Positions 36,900 through 45,772 of a stretch of 64,000 nucleotides of DNA are shown piece after piece. A program made the translations under genes and the position numbers. The stretch lies in NCBI RefSeq assembly GCF_900105175.1, contig NZ_LT629771.1, forward strand, positions 2,294,001 to 2,358,000. Direction: 5' to 3'. The notes beneath the pieces were generated by a model. The model was not told the origin of the DNA. It saw only the letters and a list, made by a program, of their open reading frames with translations, and did not search any database. The first letter of the stretch is position 1, and each line of letters opens with the position of its first letter. The DNA comes from Jiangella sp. DSM 45060. GTDB taxonomy: Bacteria; Actinomycetota; Actinomycetes; Jiangellales; Jiangellaceae.

Positions 36900-38816
36900 G
36901 TGGGACTTCTCGACCGCATCAAGGACCCCCGCGACCTGCGGGCACTGTCCGATGACGAGCTCGAGTCGCTGGCCGCGGAGATCCGCGACCGGCTGGTGGC
37001 GACCTGCGCTTCGAACGGCGGGCATCTCGGGCCGAACCTCGGCGTGGTCGAGCTGACGATCGCGGCGCACCGGGTGTTCGACTCGCCGCGCGACCCCATC
37101 GTGTTCGACACCGGGCACCAGGCCTACGTGCACAAGATGCTCACCGGGCGGCACGACTTCACCCGGCTGAAGCAGTCCGGCGGGCTGTCGGGTTACCCGA
37201 GCCGCGCCGAGAGCGAGCACGACTGGGTCGAGAACTCGCACGCCTCCACGGCGCTGTCGTACGCCGACGGCATGGCGAAGGCGTTCTCGGTGCGCGGCGA
37301 GCGCGACCGCACCGTCGTCGCGTTCATCGGCGACGGCGCGCTGACCGGCGGCATGGCCTGGGAGGCGCTCAACAACATCGCCGGCGGGCCGCAGACCGGC
37401 CCCGACCGCCGCCCGCTCGTCATCGTCGTCAACGACAACGGCCGTTCGTACTCGCCGACGGTCGGCGGGCTCGCCAGGCACCTGACGGGGCTGCGCACCG
37501 ACCCGCGGTACGAACAGGCGCTCGACGTCGTCAAGCGGACGCTCGGCCGCACCGCGCTGGTCGGCCAGCCGCTCTACGACGCGCTGCACGGGGTCAAGAA
37601 GGGCCTGAAAGACCTCCTCGCGCCGCAGGGCATGTTCGAGGACCTCGGCCTCAAGTACATCGGACCCATCGACGGGCACGACCGCGCGCAGGTCGAGCAG
37701 GCGCTCACGCAGGCGAAACGGTTCGGCGGGCCGGTGCTGGTGCACTGCCTCACGCAGAAGGGGTTCGGCTACGACCCCGCCGTCCGCGACGAAGCCGACC
37801 AGATGCACAGCCCGCGGCCGTTCGACCCCGCCACCGGCGCCCCCGCGGGCAAGCCGGTGCGCGAGTGGACCGACGTGTTCAGCGAGGCGCTCGTGCGGGC
37901 CGGCCGGCAGCGGGCCGACGTCGTCGCCGTCACGGCCGCCATGCTCGGGCCGACCGGGCTCGAGCCGTTCGCCCGGGCGTTCCCCGACCGCTGCTTCGAC
38001 GTCGGCATCGCCGAGCAGCACGCGGCCACGTCGGCGGCAGGCATGGCGGCCATGGGCCTGCACCCGGTCGTCGCCGTCTACGCGACGTTCCTCAACCGCG
38101 CGTTCGACCAGGTGCTGATGGACTGTGCGCTGCACAAGGCCGGCGTCACGTTCGTGCTCGACCGCGCCGGTGTCACCGGCAGCGACGGGCCGTCGCACAA
38201 CGGCATGTGGGACATGTCGATCCTGCAGGTCGTGCCTGGGCTGCGGCTGGCCGCCCCGCGCGACGGCGCGCAACTGGTCGAGCAGTTCACCGAGGCCCTC
38301 GACGTCGACGACGCGCCCACGGTGGTGCGGTTCTCGAAGGGCGCCGTCGGGCCCGACGTCCCGGCGCTGGAACGCCTCGGCGGCGTCGACGTACTGGCCA
38401 GGGGCGAGACGCGCGACGTGCTGCTGGTGGCCGTCGGGGCCATGGGCAAGGTCGGCGTCGACACCGCGAAGCGGCTGCAGGCTCAGGGCGTCGGCGTCAC
38501 CGTCGTCGACCCGCGCTGGGTGAAGCCGCTCGACGACGTGATCATCGACCTGGCGCGGCAGCACCGGCTGGTCGTCACCGTCGAGGACAACGGCCGGGTC
38601 GGCGGCGTCGGCTCGGTGCTGGCGCAGCAGTTGCGCGACGCCGGCGTCACGGTGCCGGTGCACGACCACGGCCTGCCGCAGCGCTTCCTCGACCACGCCA
38701 AGCGTGACGAGATCCTGGCCGCCGCCGGGCTCACCGCGCAGGACCTCGCGCGCGAGGTGTCCGGGCTGGTCGCGGCGCTCGACAGCACGCCGCACGACCG
38801 GACGACGACGGTGTGA
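36900..38816 (+). CDS. dxs: 1-deoxy-D-xylulose-5-phosphate synthase
   Basis: First enzyme of the MEP isoprenoid pathway: pyruvate plus glyceraldehyde-3-phosphate gives DXP, with thiamine diphosphate and Mg2+. The TPP motif is [16 protein letters not shown], with [14 protein letters not shown] near the N-terminus; the transketolase-like central domain has [17 protein letters not shown] and [15 protein letters not shown]. Length 638 aa. GTG 36900 ([14 protein letters not shown]) has GGAGG 8 nt upstream. A TAGACT at 36857 may be the -10, leaving a leader of about 30 nt. Confidence 0.97.
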   Translation: MGLLDRIKDPRDLRALSDDELESLAAEIRDRLVATCASNGGHLGPNLGVVELTIAAHRVFDSPRDPIVFDTGHQAYVHKMLTGRHDFTRLKQSGGLSGYPSRAESEHDWVENSHASTALSYADGMAKAFSVRGERDRTVVAFIGDGALTGGMAWEALNNIAGGPQTGPDRRPLVIVVNDNGRSYSPTVGGLARHLTGLRTDPRYEQALDVVKRTLGRTALVGQPLYDALHGVKKGLKDLLAPQGMFEDLGLKYIGPIDGHDRAQVEQALTQAKRFGGPVLVHCLTQKGFGYDPAVRDEADQMHSPRPFDPATGAPAGKPVREWTDVFSEALVRAGRQRADVVAVTAAMLGPTGLEPFARAFPDRCFDVGIAEQHAATSAAGMAAMGLHPVVAVYATFLNRAFDQVLMDCALHKAGVTFVLDRAGVTGSDGPSHNGMWDMSILQVVPGLRLAAPRDGAQLVEQFTEALDVDDAPTVVRFSKGAVGPDVPALERLGGVDVLARGETRDVLLVAVGAMGKVGVDTAKRLQAQGVGVTVVDPRWVKPLDDVIIDLARQHRLVVTVEDNGRVGGVGSVLAQQLRDAGVTVPVHDHGLPQRFLDHAKRDEILAAAGLTAQDLAREVSGLVAALDSTPHDRTTTV

Positions 38817-38819
38817 TCG

Positions 38820-39998
38820 GTGACCACCACCCCTTCCGGGCGCCGCCCGGACCCTGACTGGCTGCGGCCCGAATCCATCATCGCGATGCGGCTGCTCATC
38901 ATCGGCGTGGCCGTCGCCGCCGCCATGTGGCTTGTCCTGCAGGTGCAGTTCATCGCCACGGCGGTCGTGCTCGGCTTCGCCGAGGTGGCGCTGCTGTGGC
39001 CGCTGGCCCGCTGGCTGCGGAGCAAGCGCGTACCCGCCGTGTTCGCGGCGTTGCTGTGTGTGCTCTTGTTCCTGGCGTTCTTCGCCGGGCTGCTGGTGTT
39101 CGTCATCACCGAGGTGGTCGATTCCTGGCCGCGGATGGTCGACGCCGTCACCGGGTCGATCAACGAGATCAACGACTGGCTCGAGGGCGGGCCGTTCGGC
39201 ATGGACACGCAGAGCGTCCAGGACCTCCTGGGCGAACTGCAGTCCCGGCTGGGCGACGTGCTCGGCGACGTCACCAGCGCGGCGGTCGGCGGCCTGTCGC
39301 TGGTCGGGAACTTCGCGACCGTCATCCTCATCGCCACGTTCTTCACGATCTTCGCGTTGACCAGCGGCGACAAGCTGTGGAAGCAGTTCGTGGGCACGCT
39401 GGCCCCGGGGCACCGCGAGCCGGCCGACGCCGCCTTCCGGGCCTCCATGCGCACGGTCGGAAACTGGTTCTACGCCTCGACGCTGACCGGTCTGGTCGAC
39501 GGCGTGCTGATCGGGGTCGGGCTGCTGATCCTCGACGTGCCGCTGGCGGTCCCGATCGGCGCGCTGACGTTCATCATGGCCTACATCCCGCTGGTCGGCG
39601 CCACGCTGGCGGGCGCGGTCGCGGTGCTGGTCGCGCTGTTCTCCGGCGGCTTCACCACGTCGCTGTGGGCCCTGGCGATCGTGGTCCTCGTGCAGCAGAT
39701 CGAGGGCAACGTCCTGTCGCCGCTGCTGATGTCCCGGGCGCTGAACTTCCACCCCGTCGTCACCCTCATCCTGACGACGGCCGCGGGGACGGCGTTCGGG
39801 TTGATCGGGCTGTTCCTCGCCGTGCCCGCGACGGGCGCCATCGTCGCGGCGGTGCTGGCCTGGCGGCGGATCGTCAGGGCGCGCGAACTCGCCGAGAACG
39901 GCGGACCACCCGGCGACAACGGCGATCCACCGCCGGCCGACGCCACCGCGCCGCCGTCCGCCGACCCGCCGTCGCCGCTCGAGTCGCCGTCGCGCTGA
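38820..39998 (+). CDS. AI-2E family transporter
   Basis: A 392-aa membrane protein of the AI-2E (TqsA/PerM, UPF0118) family with about eight helices. Family text includes FMAYIPLVGATLAGAVAVLVAL and VVLVQQIEGNVLSPLLMSRAL, the conserved Q-x-EGN region. It probably exports a small molecule or ion; the substrate is unknown. It begins 3 nt after dxs and is co-transcribed with it. The C-terminus is a Pro/Ser/Asp-rich tail. A strong terminator follows. Confidence 0.9.
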   Translation: MTTTPSGRRPDPDWLRPESIIAMRLLIIGVAVAAAMWLVLQVQFIATAVVLGFAEVALLWPLARWLRSKRVPAVFAALLCVLLFLAFFAGLLVFVITEVVDSWPRMVDAVTGSINEINDWLEGGPFGMDTQSVQDLLGELQSRLGDVLGDVTSAAVGGLSLVGNFATVILIATFFTIFALTSGDKLWKQFVGTLAPGHREPADAAFRASMRTVGNWFYASTLTGLVDGVLIGVGLLILDVPLAVPIGALTFIMAYIPLVGATLAGAVAVLVALFSGGFTTSLWALAIVVLVQQIEGNVLSPLLMSRALNFHPVVTLILTTAAGTAFGLIGLFLAVPATGAIVAAVLAWRRIVRARELAENGGPPGDNGDPPPADATAPPSADPPSPLESPSR

Positions 39999-40063
39999 GG
40001 CCTGGCGCCCGTCGTTCGTCCGGACTGCCGCAGGCGCACCGGTTCGAGGGTGCGTTTCCGGCC

Positions 40064-40102
40064 TGTTGACATGCGCGCCAATGGTTGGCGCGCATGTCAA
40101 CA
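40064..40102 (+). terminator. Strong hairpin terminator of the dxs operon
   Basis: TGTTGACATGCGCGCCAA (40064-40081) is a perfect 18-bp complement of 40085-40102, with a 3-nt loop. It lies 66 nt after the AI-2E stop. It could also stop minus-strand transcription from the gene ending at 40215. Confidence 0.85.
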
Positions 40103-40214
40103 CGCCAGATCGAGTCACGACGCGGCCCATGGCGCATGGCAGTGTGGTCCGAGCCGAACGACGACGGCGGCCGTCAGCCGGCTACGGCCGGACGGATGAC
40201 GCCGGTCGGCCGGC

Positions 40215-40841
40215 TCATCCCGGATCGCCTGGTGCCGCCGCATCGTGGTCGGTCAGCGGGACGGGCTCCACGCCGCCGCTCACCCGGAACACACCGGGCG
40301 AACCCAGAGCGCACGGGTGCGCCGAGTCGACGGGCGACCACGCCACGTCGTTGTCGACCGAGCCGCCGCCGACGCTGACCGAGCTGCCTTCGCGCGCTCG
40401 CGGCCGTCCGTCGGCGTCGTACAGGACGGCCCGGCCGTCCTCACCACGCGCGGCCGTCCAGCCGAGTGGCCAGGCCACTGGGATGATGCGGTCGTCGCCG
40501 AGCTCGATCGTGACGCAGCCGTAGTCGGCCACGGTCAGCACACCGCTGAGATGGGCCTGCATCGCGATCTCAGGCACCGTGGTCTGGGCCAGCAACTGGA
40601 CAGGGTGGGCGTCCGTGCCGGCACTGCCCGCCGCCGGTGGATCGCCGGGCAGCCAGGACAGGCCCGCCGCCGCGGAACCGGTGATCGCCAAGGCGAGCAC
40701 CGGAACCGCCGCGAGCAGCGTCGTCCGCCGCCGTCGCCGGCGCGCGCGACCACCCTCGACGGCGCGGCCGACCACGTCCGGGTCGAACGTCTGCTCCGCC
40801 GCCCGGACGTGCAACGCCTCGCGCAGTGCCTGTTCGTCCAT
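40215..40841 (-). CDS. Single-pass membrane protein downstream of a sigma-factor pseudogene
   Basis: A 208-aa protein: a short cytoplasmic N-terminus (MDEQALREALHVRAAEQTFD), an arginine-rich stop, one transmembrane helix (TLLAAVPVLALAITGSAAAG) and an extracytoplasmic beta-rich domain with two cysteines. Its place right after an ECF sigma gene and its topology suggest an anti-sigma-type partner, although no zinc motif is present. Family unknown. GGAGG precedes the ATG by 4 nt. With the sigma gene dead it may be an orphan. Confidence 0.65.
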   Translation of the reverse strand: MDEQALREALHVRAAEQTFDPDVVGRAVEGGRARRRRRRTTLLAAVPVLALAITGSAAAGLSWLPGDPPAAGSAGTDAHPVQLLAQTTVPEIAMQAHLSGVLTVADYGCVTIELGDDRIIPVAWPLGWTAARGEDGRAVLYDADGRPRAREGSSVSVGGGSVDNDVAWSPVDSAHPCALGSPGVFRVSGGVEPVPLTDHDAAAPGDPG

Positions 40842-40852
40842 ACGTCCTCCGC

Positions 40853-41506
40853 TCAACCCAGTTCCTCGGCCGCCGCCGTCTCGCGCAGCCGGGCCAGGGC
40901 GCGCGACGCCTGGCTGCGCACGGTCCGCGGGCTGCACCCGAGGGCGTCGGCGATCTGCTCGTCGGAGAGGTCGCAGTAGTACCGCAGCACGACGCGGCAC
41001 GCTGCCGGACGCCGAGCCCGGCCAGCGCGTCGGCGAGCGCCGACCGGTCGACGACGGCGGGCTCGCTGTCGTCGACGGCGGCCGGAGCGCCGGGCCAGCG
41101 CCGGCCCCGTCGCTCCCGGCTCTGCGACCGTCGCATCGACACGTGCTGATTGACCAGCATCGTCCGCACCTAGGGTGTGTCTCCCGGGTCCGTGGCCTAC
41201 TGCGCGACGCCCAGGCGGCGCCTCGCTGCGTTCTCGTCAGTCGAGATAGAACCCCGCTATGACTCCCTCCTCGGCCTTGCGAGGCATCCACCTGGACGCC
41301 GCTCGCTACGGCCGAGACCCGGGAGACACACCCTGGCCATCCGGACGCTCCAGCCGGCTGATCCGCGACCAGCGGAGATACACCTTGACCAGCGTCTCCT
41401 GGACGAGGTCGTCGGCGTCGGCGGGGTGGTCGCAGAGCAGGCCGGCGACGCGGCGCAGACCGGGACCGGCCCGGTGGGCCCACTCCTCGAACGGCGGCGT
41501 GCTCAC
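40853..41506 (-). pseudogene. ECF (SigE-family) sigma factor gene, disrupted
   Basis: The start (VSTPPFEEWAHRAGPGLRRV; GTG at 41506) and region 2 (HPADADDLVQETLVKVYLRW) are intact. At RLERPDG the gene is interrupted by a 163-bp element (41172-41334). Beyond it, VRTMLVNQHVSMRRSQSRERR continues the sigma protein. A second lesion, a single-base deletion near 40993, shifts the frame at RQRAA; restoring a base gives VVLRYYCDLSDEQIADALG and a normal region 4 ending at TGA 40853. Two independent lesions indicate a true pseudogene, not a sequencing error. Confidence 0.82.
41172..41334. mobile_element. MITE-like element with 19-bp terminal inverted repeats
   Basis: AGGGTGTGTCTCCCGGGTC (41172-41190) is perfectly repeated in inverse at 41316-41334. 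The 163-bp span has no transposase frame and splits the sigma-factor gene. Flanks read CT on the left and GG on the right; counted with the repeat ends they form CTAG and CTGG, so a four-base target duplication (IS5-like YTAR) with one change is possible but unproven. It is probably mobilised in trans by a related insertion sequence elsewhere in the genome. Confidence 0.78.
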
Positions 41507-41594
41507 CCGGCCGGCTCCTCTCCCTCTACCTTGTCAACGCCACCCTCAGGGCCGGGCGCTGCAGGCGGATGAGAGAAACCGGCCGGTGACGGCG

Positions 41595-43703
41595 TCAGGC
41601 GCGGGCGACGCTCGCGAGGCCCGGCGGGAGGAAACGCCGCCCGGTGGCGCGCTCGGCCACGCCGCTGCGGTCGAGGTACGGCGTGATGCCGCCCAGGTGG
41701 AACGGCCAGCCGGCGCCGAGCAGCATGCACAGGTCGATGTCCTGCGCCTCGGCGACCACGCCTTCGTCGAGCATGATGCGGATCTCCTCGGCGACGGCGG
41801 CCAGCGCCCGCTCGCGCACCTCGTCGGCGGTGAGGACGGCCGAACCCTGCTCGAACAGGGCGGCGGTGGCGTCGTCGAGGTAGGGCTTGCCCTGCTCGTT
41901 CCACGACCAGATGCCGGGCTTGCCGGCCGCGACCAGGCGGCGCAGGTTCTCGGACACCGGGAAGCGGCCGGGGTAGGCGTCGTGCAGGGTCTCGGCGACG
42001 TGCAGAGCGACGGCCGGGCCGACGAGCTGCAGCAGGACGAACGGCGTCATCGGCAGGCCGAGCGGCGCCAGCGCGTTGTCGGCGACCTCCAGCGGCGTCC
42101 CCTCGTCGGCGGCGCGGGTGATCTCGCCGATGAACCGCGTCAGCACCCGGTTGACGACGAACGCGGGGGCGTCCTTGACCAGCACGCACGACTTCTTCAG
42201 CGTCTTGCCGACGGAGAGCGCGGTCGCCAGCGTGGCGTCGGACGTCGCCCCGGCGCGGACCACCTCGACCAGCGGCAGCACGGCCACCGGGTTGAAGAAG
42301 TGGAACCCGACGACGCGCTCTGGGTGGCGCAGGCCCGACGCCATCTCGGTGACCGACAGCGACGACGTGTTCGTGGCCAGCACGCAGTCGGGGGAGACGA
42401 CGGCCTCGAGGTCGGCGAAGACCTGCTGCTTGACCTTCAGCTCCTCGAACACGGCCTCGATGACGAAGTCGGCGTCGGCGAAGACGCTCTTGTCCGTCGA
42501 CCCCGTGACCAGCGCGGTCAGCTTGTTCCGCGCGTCGGGCGACAGCCGCCCGCGCGCCGCGAGCTTGTCGATCTCGGCGTGCACCCAGCCGACGCCCTTC
42601 TCGACCCGCGCGGCGTCGAGGTCGGTGAGGACGACGGGGACCTCGAGCCGGCGGACGAACAGCAGCGCCAGCTGGCTGGCCATCAGCCCGGCGCCGACGA
42701 TGCCCACCTTCGTCACCGGCCGGGCCAGCGACTTGTCGGGCGCGCCGGCCGGGCGCTTGGCCCGCCGCTGGGTGAGGTCGAACGCGTAGACGCCGGCGCG
42801 CAGGTCGTCGCCCATGATGAGGTCGCCGAGGGCGTCGTCCTCGGCCGCGAAGCCCTCCTCGCGCGTGACCGTACGCGCCGCGGAGATCAGGTCCAGCGCG
42901 CGGTACGGCGCCGGCGTGGCGCCGTGCAGCCGTCCGTCGGCGGCCGCCCGCCCACGCTCGACCGCCGCCGACCACGCGGCCTCCGACCGGTCGATCTCCG
43001 GCCGCGTCACCTCGACGTCGCCGCGTAGCACCTGCGCCGCCCAGTGCAGCGACCGCTCGATGAAGTCGGCGCCGTCGAACGCGGCGTCGGCGATGCCCAG
43101 CGCGGCGACCTGCGGGCCGCGCAGCATGCGGTTCTGGTTGAGCGCGTTCTCGACGATGACGGTGACGGCGTTGTCGGCGCCGACGAGGTTCGGCAGCAGC
43201 CACGCGCCGCCCCAGCCCGGCACGAGGCCGAGGAACACCTCGGGCAGCGCGATGCCCTGCGCCGCCTTGGACACCGTGCGGTAGGTGCAGTGCAGTCCGA
43301 GCTCCAGGCCGCCACCCAGCGCCATGCCGTTGATCAGCGCGAACGTCGGCACCGGACCGTCGGCGAGCTTGCCGAACACGCGGTGCCCGAGCTGCCCGAG
43401 CGCGACCGCCTGGGCGCGCTGCGTCACCAGCGCCATGCCCTTGAGGTCGGCGCCGGCGGCCAGGATGAACGGCTTGCCGGTGACGGCGACGGCGACGACG
43501 CCCGGCTCGGCGTACGCGGCGTCGATGGCCTGCTCGAGACCCAGCAGGGTGGCCGGGCCGAGCGTGTTGGGCTTCGTGTGGTCGTGGCCGTTGTCGAGCG
43601 TGATCAGCGCGGCCTTGCCTGCGCCCAGCGGCAGGTCGACGAAGCGCAGGTGCGAGGTGGTGACGACTTCGTCGGGGAAGACGGTGGCGAGGTCGGTGGT
43701 CAT
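41595..43703 (-). CDS. fadB: Fatty acid oxidation multifunctional protein (enoyl-CoA hydratase / 3-hydroxyacyl-CoA dehydrogenase)
   Basis: A 702-aa beta-oxidation protein. The N-terminal crotonase domain has AGADLKGM, NGMALGGGLELGLHC and the catalytic-Glu region LPEVFLGLVPGWGG. The NAD-binding domain starts TKVGIVGAGLMASQLALLF; VVGFHFFNPVAVLPLVEVV and KDAPAFVVNRVLTRF belong to the 3HCDH domain. It converts enoyl-CoA to 3-ketoacyl-CoA. The ATG at 43703 overlaps the thiolase stop (TGATG), so the two make a fadA-fadB operon. Confidence 0.93.
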   Translation of the reverse strand: MTTDLATVFPDEVVTTSHLRFVDLPLGAGKAALITLDNGHDHTKPNTLGPATLLGLEQAIDAAYAEPGVVAVAVTGKPFILAAGADLKGMALVTQRAQAVALGQLGHRVFGKLADGPVPTFALINGMALGGGLELGLHCTYRTVSKAAQGIALPEVFLGLVPGWGGAWLLPNLVGADNAVTVIVENALNQNRMLRGPQVAALGIADAAFDGADFIERSLHWAAQVLRGDVEVTRPEIDRSEAAWSAAVERGRAAADGRLHGATPAPYRALDLISAARTVTREEGFAAEDDALGDLIMGDDLRAGVYAFDLTQRRAKRPAGAPDKSLARPVTKVGIVGAGLMASQLALLFVRRLEVPVVLTDLDAARVEKGVGWVHAEIDKLAARGRLSPDARNKLTALVTGSTDKSVFADADFVIEAVFEELKVKQQVFADLEAVVSPDCVLATNTSSLSVTEMASGLRHPERVVGFHFFNPVAVLPLVEVVRAGATSDATLATALSVGKTLKKSCVLVKDAPAFVVNRVLTRFIGEITRAADEGTPLEVADNALAPLGLPMTPFVLLQLVGPAVALHVAETLHDAYPGRFPVSENLRRLVAAGKPGIWSWNEQGKPYLDDATAALFEQGSAVLTADEVRERALAAVAEEIRIMLDEGVVAEAQDIDLCMLLGAGWPFHLGGITPYLDRSGVAERATGRRFLPPGLASVARA

Positions 43704-44929
43704 CAGGCCGCGGCCTCCTCGGCGTAGTCGGCGTGGTGCGGGTTCTCCCAGACGACGGTGCCGCCCATGCCGATGCCGATGCACATGGTGGTGACGCCGT
43801 AGCGAACCTCGGGGTGCTCCTCGAACTGGCGGGCCAGCTGGTTCATCAGCCGGACGCCGGACGAGGCGAGCGGGTGGCCGACGGCGATGGCGCCGCCGTA
43901 CTGGTTGACGCGGGGGTCGTCGTCGGCGATGCCGAAGTGGTCGAGGAAGGCCAGCACCTGCACGGCGAACGCCTCGTTGATCTCGAACAGCCCGATGTCG
44001 TCGATGCTCAGGCCGGCCCTGGCCAGCGCCTTCTCCGTGGCCGGGACCGGGCCGACGCCCATGACCTCGGGCTCGACGCCGGCGAAGGAGTACGAGACCA
44101 GCCGCATCTTCGCCGTCAGCCCGAACTCGGCGGCGGCGTCGTCGCTGACCAGCAGCGCAGCTGTGGCGCCGTCGTTCAGGCCCGCCGCGTTGCCGGCGGT
44201 GACCCGTCCGTGCGGGCGGAATGGCGTCTTCAGCCCGGCGAGGTCGTCGACGGTGGTGCCGGGGCGCGGCGGCTCGTCGGCCGTCGCGAGGCCCCAGCCC
44301 TGCTCGACGGAGCGGGTGGCGACGGGGACGAGGTCGGGCTGGATGCGGCCGTCGGCGGCCGCCTTGGCGTACTTGGCCTGGCTGGCCGCGGCGAACGCGT
44401 CGGCGCGCTCCTTGGTGAGGTGCGGGAAGCGGTCGTGCAGGTTCTCGGCGGTGCTGCCCATGACCAGCGCGGACGGGTCGACCAGCTTCTCGGCGAGGAT
44501 GCGCGGGTTGGGGTCGACGCCCTCGCCCATGGGGTGGCGGCCCATGTGCTCGACGCCGCCGGCGATGACGACGTCGTAGGCGCCGAACGCGATGCCGCCG
44601 GCCGTCGTCGTCACGGCCGTCATGGCGCCGGCGCACATGCGGTCGATGGCGTAGCCGGGCACCGACTTCGGCAGCCCGGCCAGCAGCGCCGCCGTGCGCC
44701 CGATGGTCAGGCCCTGGTCGCCGAGCTGGGTGGTCGCGGCGATGGCGACGTCGTCGACGCGCTCGGGCGGCAGGCCCGGGTTGCGGCGCAGCAGCTCGCG
44801 GATGCAGTTGATGACGAGATCGTCGGCGCGGGTCTCGTGGTACATGCCCTTGGGTCCGGCCTTGCCGAACGGCGTACGCACGCCGTCGACGAACAGCACG
44901 TCGCGAACAGGCCTGGTGGAGCGTGGCAC
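43703..44929 (-). CDS. fadA: Thiolase family protein (acetyl-CoA C-acyltransferase)
   Basis: A 408-aa thiolase that cleaves 3-ketoacyl-CoA with CoA. The nucleophilic Cys is in YAIDRMCAGAMTAV; the C-terminal catalytic residues are in NEAFAVQ, NQYGGAIAVGHPLASSG (His) and TTMCIGIGMGGTVVWE (Cys). GTG 44929 (VPRSTRPVRDVLFVDGVRTP) is preceded by GAGGAGG. It is the first gene of the unit with fadB. A palindrome at 44959-44974 lies 30 nt upstream and may control it. Confidence 0.94.
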   Translation of the reverse strand: MPRSTRPVRDVLFVDGVRTPFGKAGPKGMYHETRADDLVINCIRELLRRNPGLPPERVDDVAIAATTQLGDQGLTIGRTAALLAGLPKSVPGYAIDRMCAGAMTAVTTTAGGIAFGAYDVVIAGGVEHMGRHPMGEGVDPNPRILAEKLVDPSALVMGSTAENLHDRFPHLTKERADAFAAASQAKYAKAAADGRIQPDLVPVATRSVEQGWGLATADEPPRPGTTVDDLAGLKTPFRPHGRVTAGNAAGLNDGATAALLVSDDAAAEFGLTAKMRLVSYSFAGVEPEVMGVGPVPATEKALARAGLSIDDIGLFEINEAFAVQVLAFLDHFGIADDDPRVNQYGGAIAVGHPLASSGVRLMNQLARQFEEHPEVRYGVTTMCIGIGMGGTVVWENPHHADYAEEAAA

Positions 44930-44951
44930 GTGGCCCTCCTCGGATCGGAAG

Positions 44952-45674
44952 CTACCCACGAGTAACAATACTCGGTGGGTCGATGTTACGCAGTGCCTCG
45001 CGGCGTGACAACGGCGACAGGTCGGCCTCGTGCGCGGCGACGAACGCGCGCACCCAGCCGGGGTCGCGTTTGGCGTGCTCGCGCAGTGCCCAGCCGATGC
45101 CCTTGCGCAGGAAGAAGTCCTTGACGTGCACGTTGGCCTCGATCGCCTCGGCCAGCAGGTCGACGTCGGTGCCGGCCTTCGAGCCGATCTGGCAGATGAC
45201 GGCGGTGCGACGGCGCCAGAGGTCGGCGTCGCGGGCCCAGGCTCTGATGGTCGGGGTCGTCCGGTCCGGGTGGGCGCGCAGCACCGGGCCGACGGAGCGG
45301 ATGGCGAGCTCGTCGACGAGGTCCCACCAGGCGCCGGTGACGACCATGTGGTCGTAGAGGTCGAGCGCGTCCGGCTGCGTCGCATAGGCGGCGTACGGTT
45401 TCAGCTGCGCCAGCGTGGTGGCCGCGTAGCGCTCCTCGCGGAACTCCGCGCCGTCCCACAGCTCCAGCACCGTGGCCCGCCAGCTGCCCTCGTCGCGCAG
45501 CCGGTGCGCCGCGAACACCGGTTTCAACGCGGCCGTGCGGGCCGGCTTCTTGACGCCGAGCAGCGGCATCGCGGACTTCACGTACGCCCGCATCGGCTCG
45601 GCGGCCTCCGGGTCGGCGGCCGCGCGCAACGCCGTCCGCACGGCGTCGACGAGTGCGGTGTCGGTGGCGCTCAT
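44952..45674 (-). CDS. DNA alkylation repair protein (AlkD-like)
   Basis: A 240-aa all-helical HEAT-repeat glycosylase-like protein. AYVKSAMPLLGVKKPARTAALKP, the pair WWDLVDELAIRSVG and WRRRTAVICQIGSK, and VKDFFLRKGIGWALRE are characteristic of AlkD/AlkC-type proteins that excise alkylated bases. TACGGT lies 7 nt before the ATG at 45674, so the message may be leaderless. Its 3' end contains the palindrome ahead of the thiolase gene. Confidence 0.9.
   Translation of the reverse strand: MSATDTALVDAVRTALRAAADPEAAEPMRAYVKSAMPLLGVKKPARTAALKPVFAAHRLRDEGSWRATVLELWDGAEFREERYAATTLAQLKPYAAYATQPDALDLYDHMVVTGAWWDLVDELAIRSVGPVLRAHPDRTTPTIRAWARDADLWRRRTAVICQIGSKAGTDVDLLAEAIEANVHVKDFFLRKGIGWALREHAKRDPGWVRAFVAAHEADLSPLSRREALRNIDPPSIVTRG
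44959..44974. promoter_or_regulatory. Palindrome upstream of fadA (possible operator)
   Basis: CGAGTA-ACAA-TACTCG is a perfect 6-bp inverted repeat with a 4-nt centre, extended on both sides by ACCCAC/GTGGGT with a one-base bulge. On the minus strand TATTGT inside it could be a -10. TetR-type regulators of fatty-acid degradation bind such sites; alternatively it is a terminator for the AlkD-like gene, whose stop lies within 7 nt. Confidence 0.4.
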
Positions 45675-45772
45675 GACCGCAACCGTAGGCCGTCACAATT
45701 GGCAGTCGTGACGATCATCGGCGCGGACGGCGGCGTGTCGCGGGGGCGAGTGTCGTTAGGCTGAGCCTTCAC

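Noticed and set aside
40064-40102. Operator for a regulator
   Set aside because: The 18-bp stem with a 3-nt loop right after an operon end is better explained as a terminator.
36800-40130. Very long minus-strand frame opposite dxs and the AI-2E gene
   Set aside because: Only its 3' part (36288-36782) is a real gene; the rest mirrors dxs and the transporter.
41172-41334. Complete insertion sequence
   Set aside because: Only 163 bp and no transposase frame; called MITE-like instead. A clean target-site duplication could not be shown.
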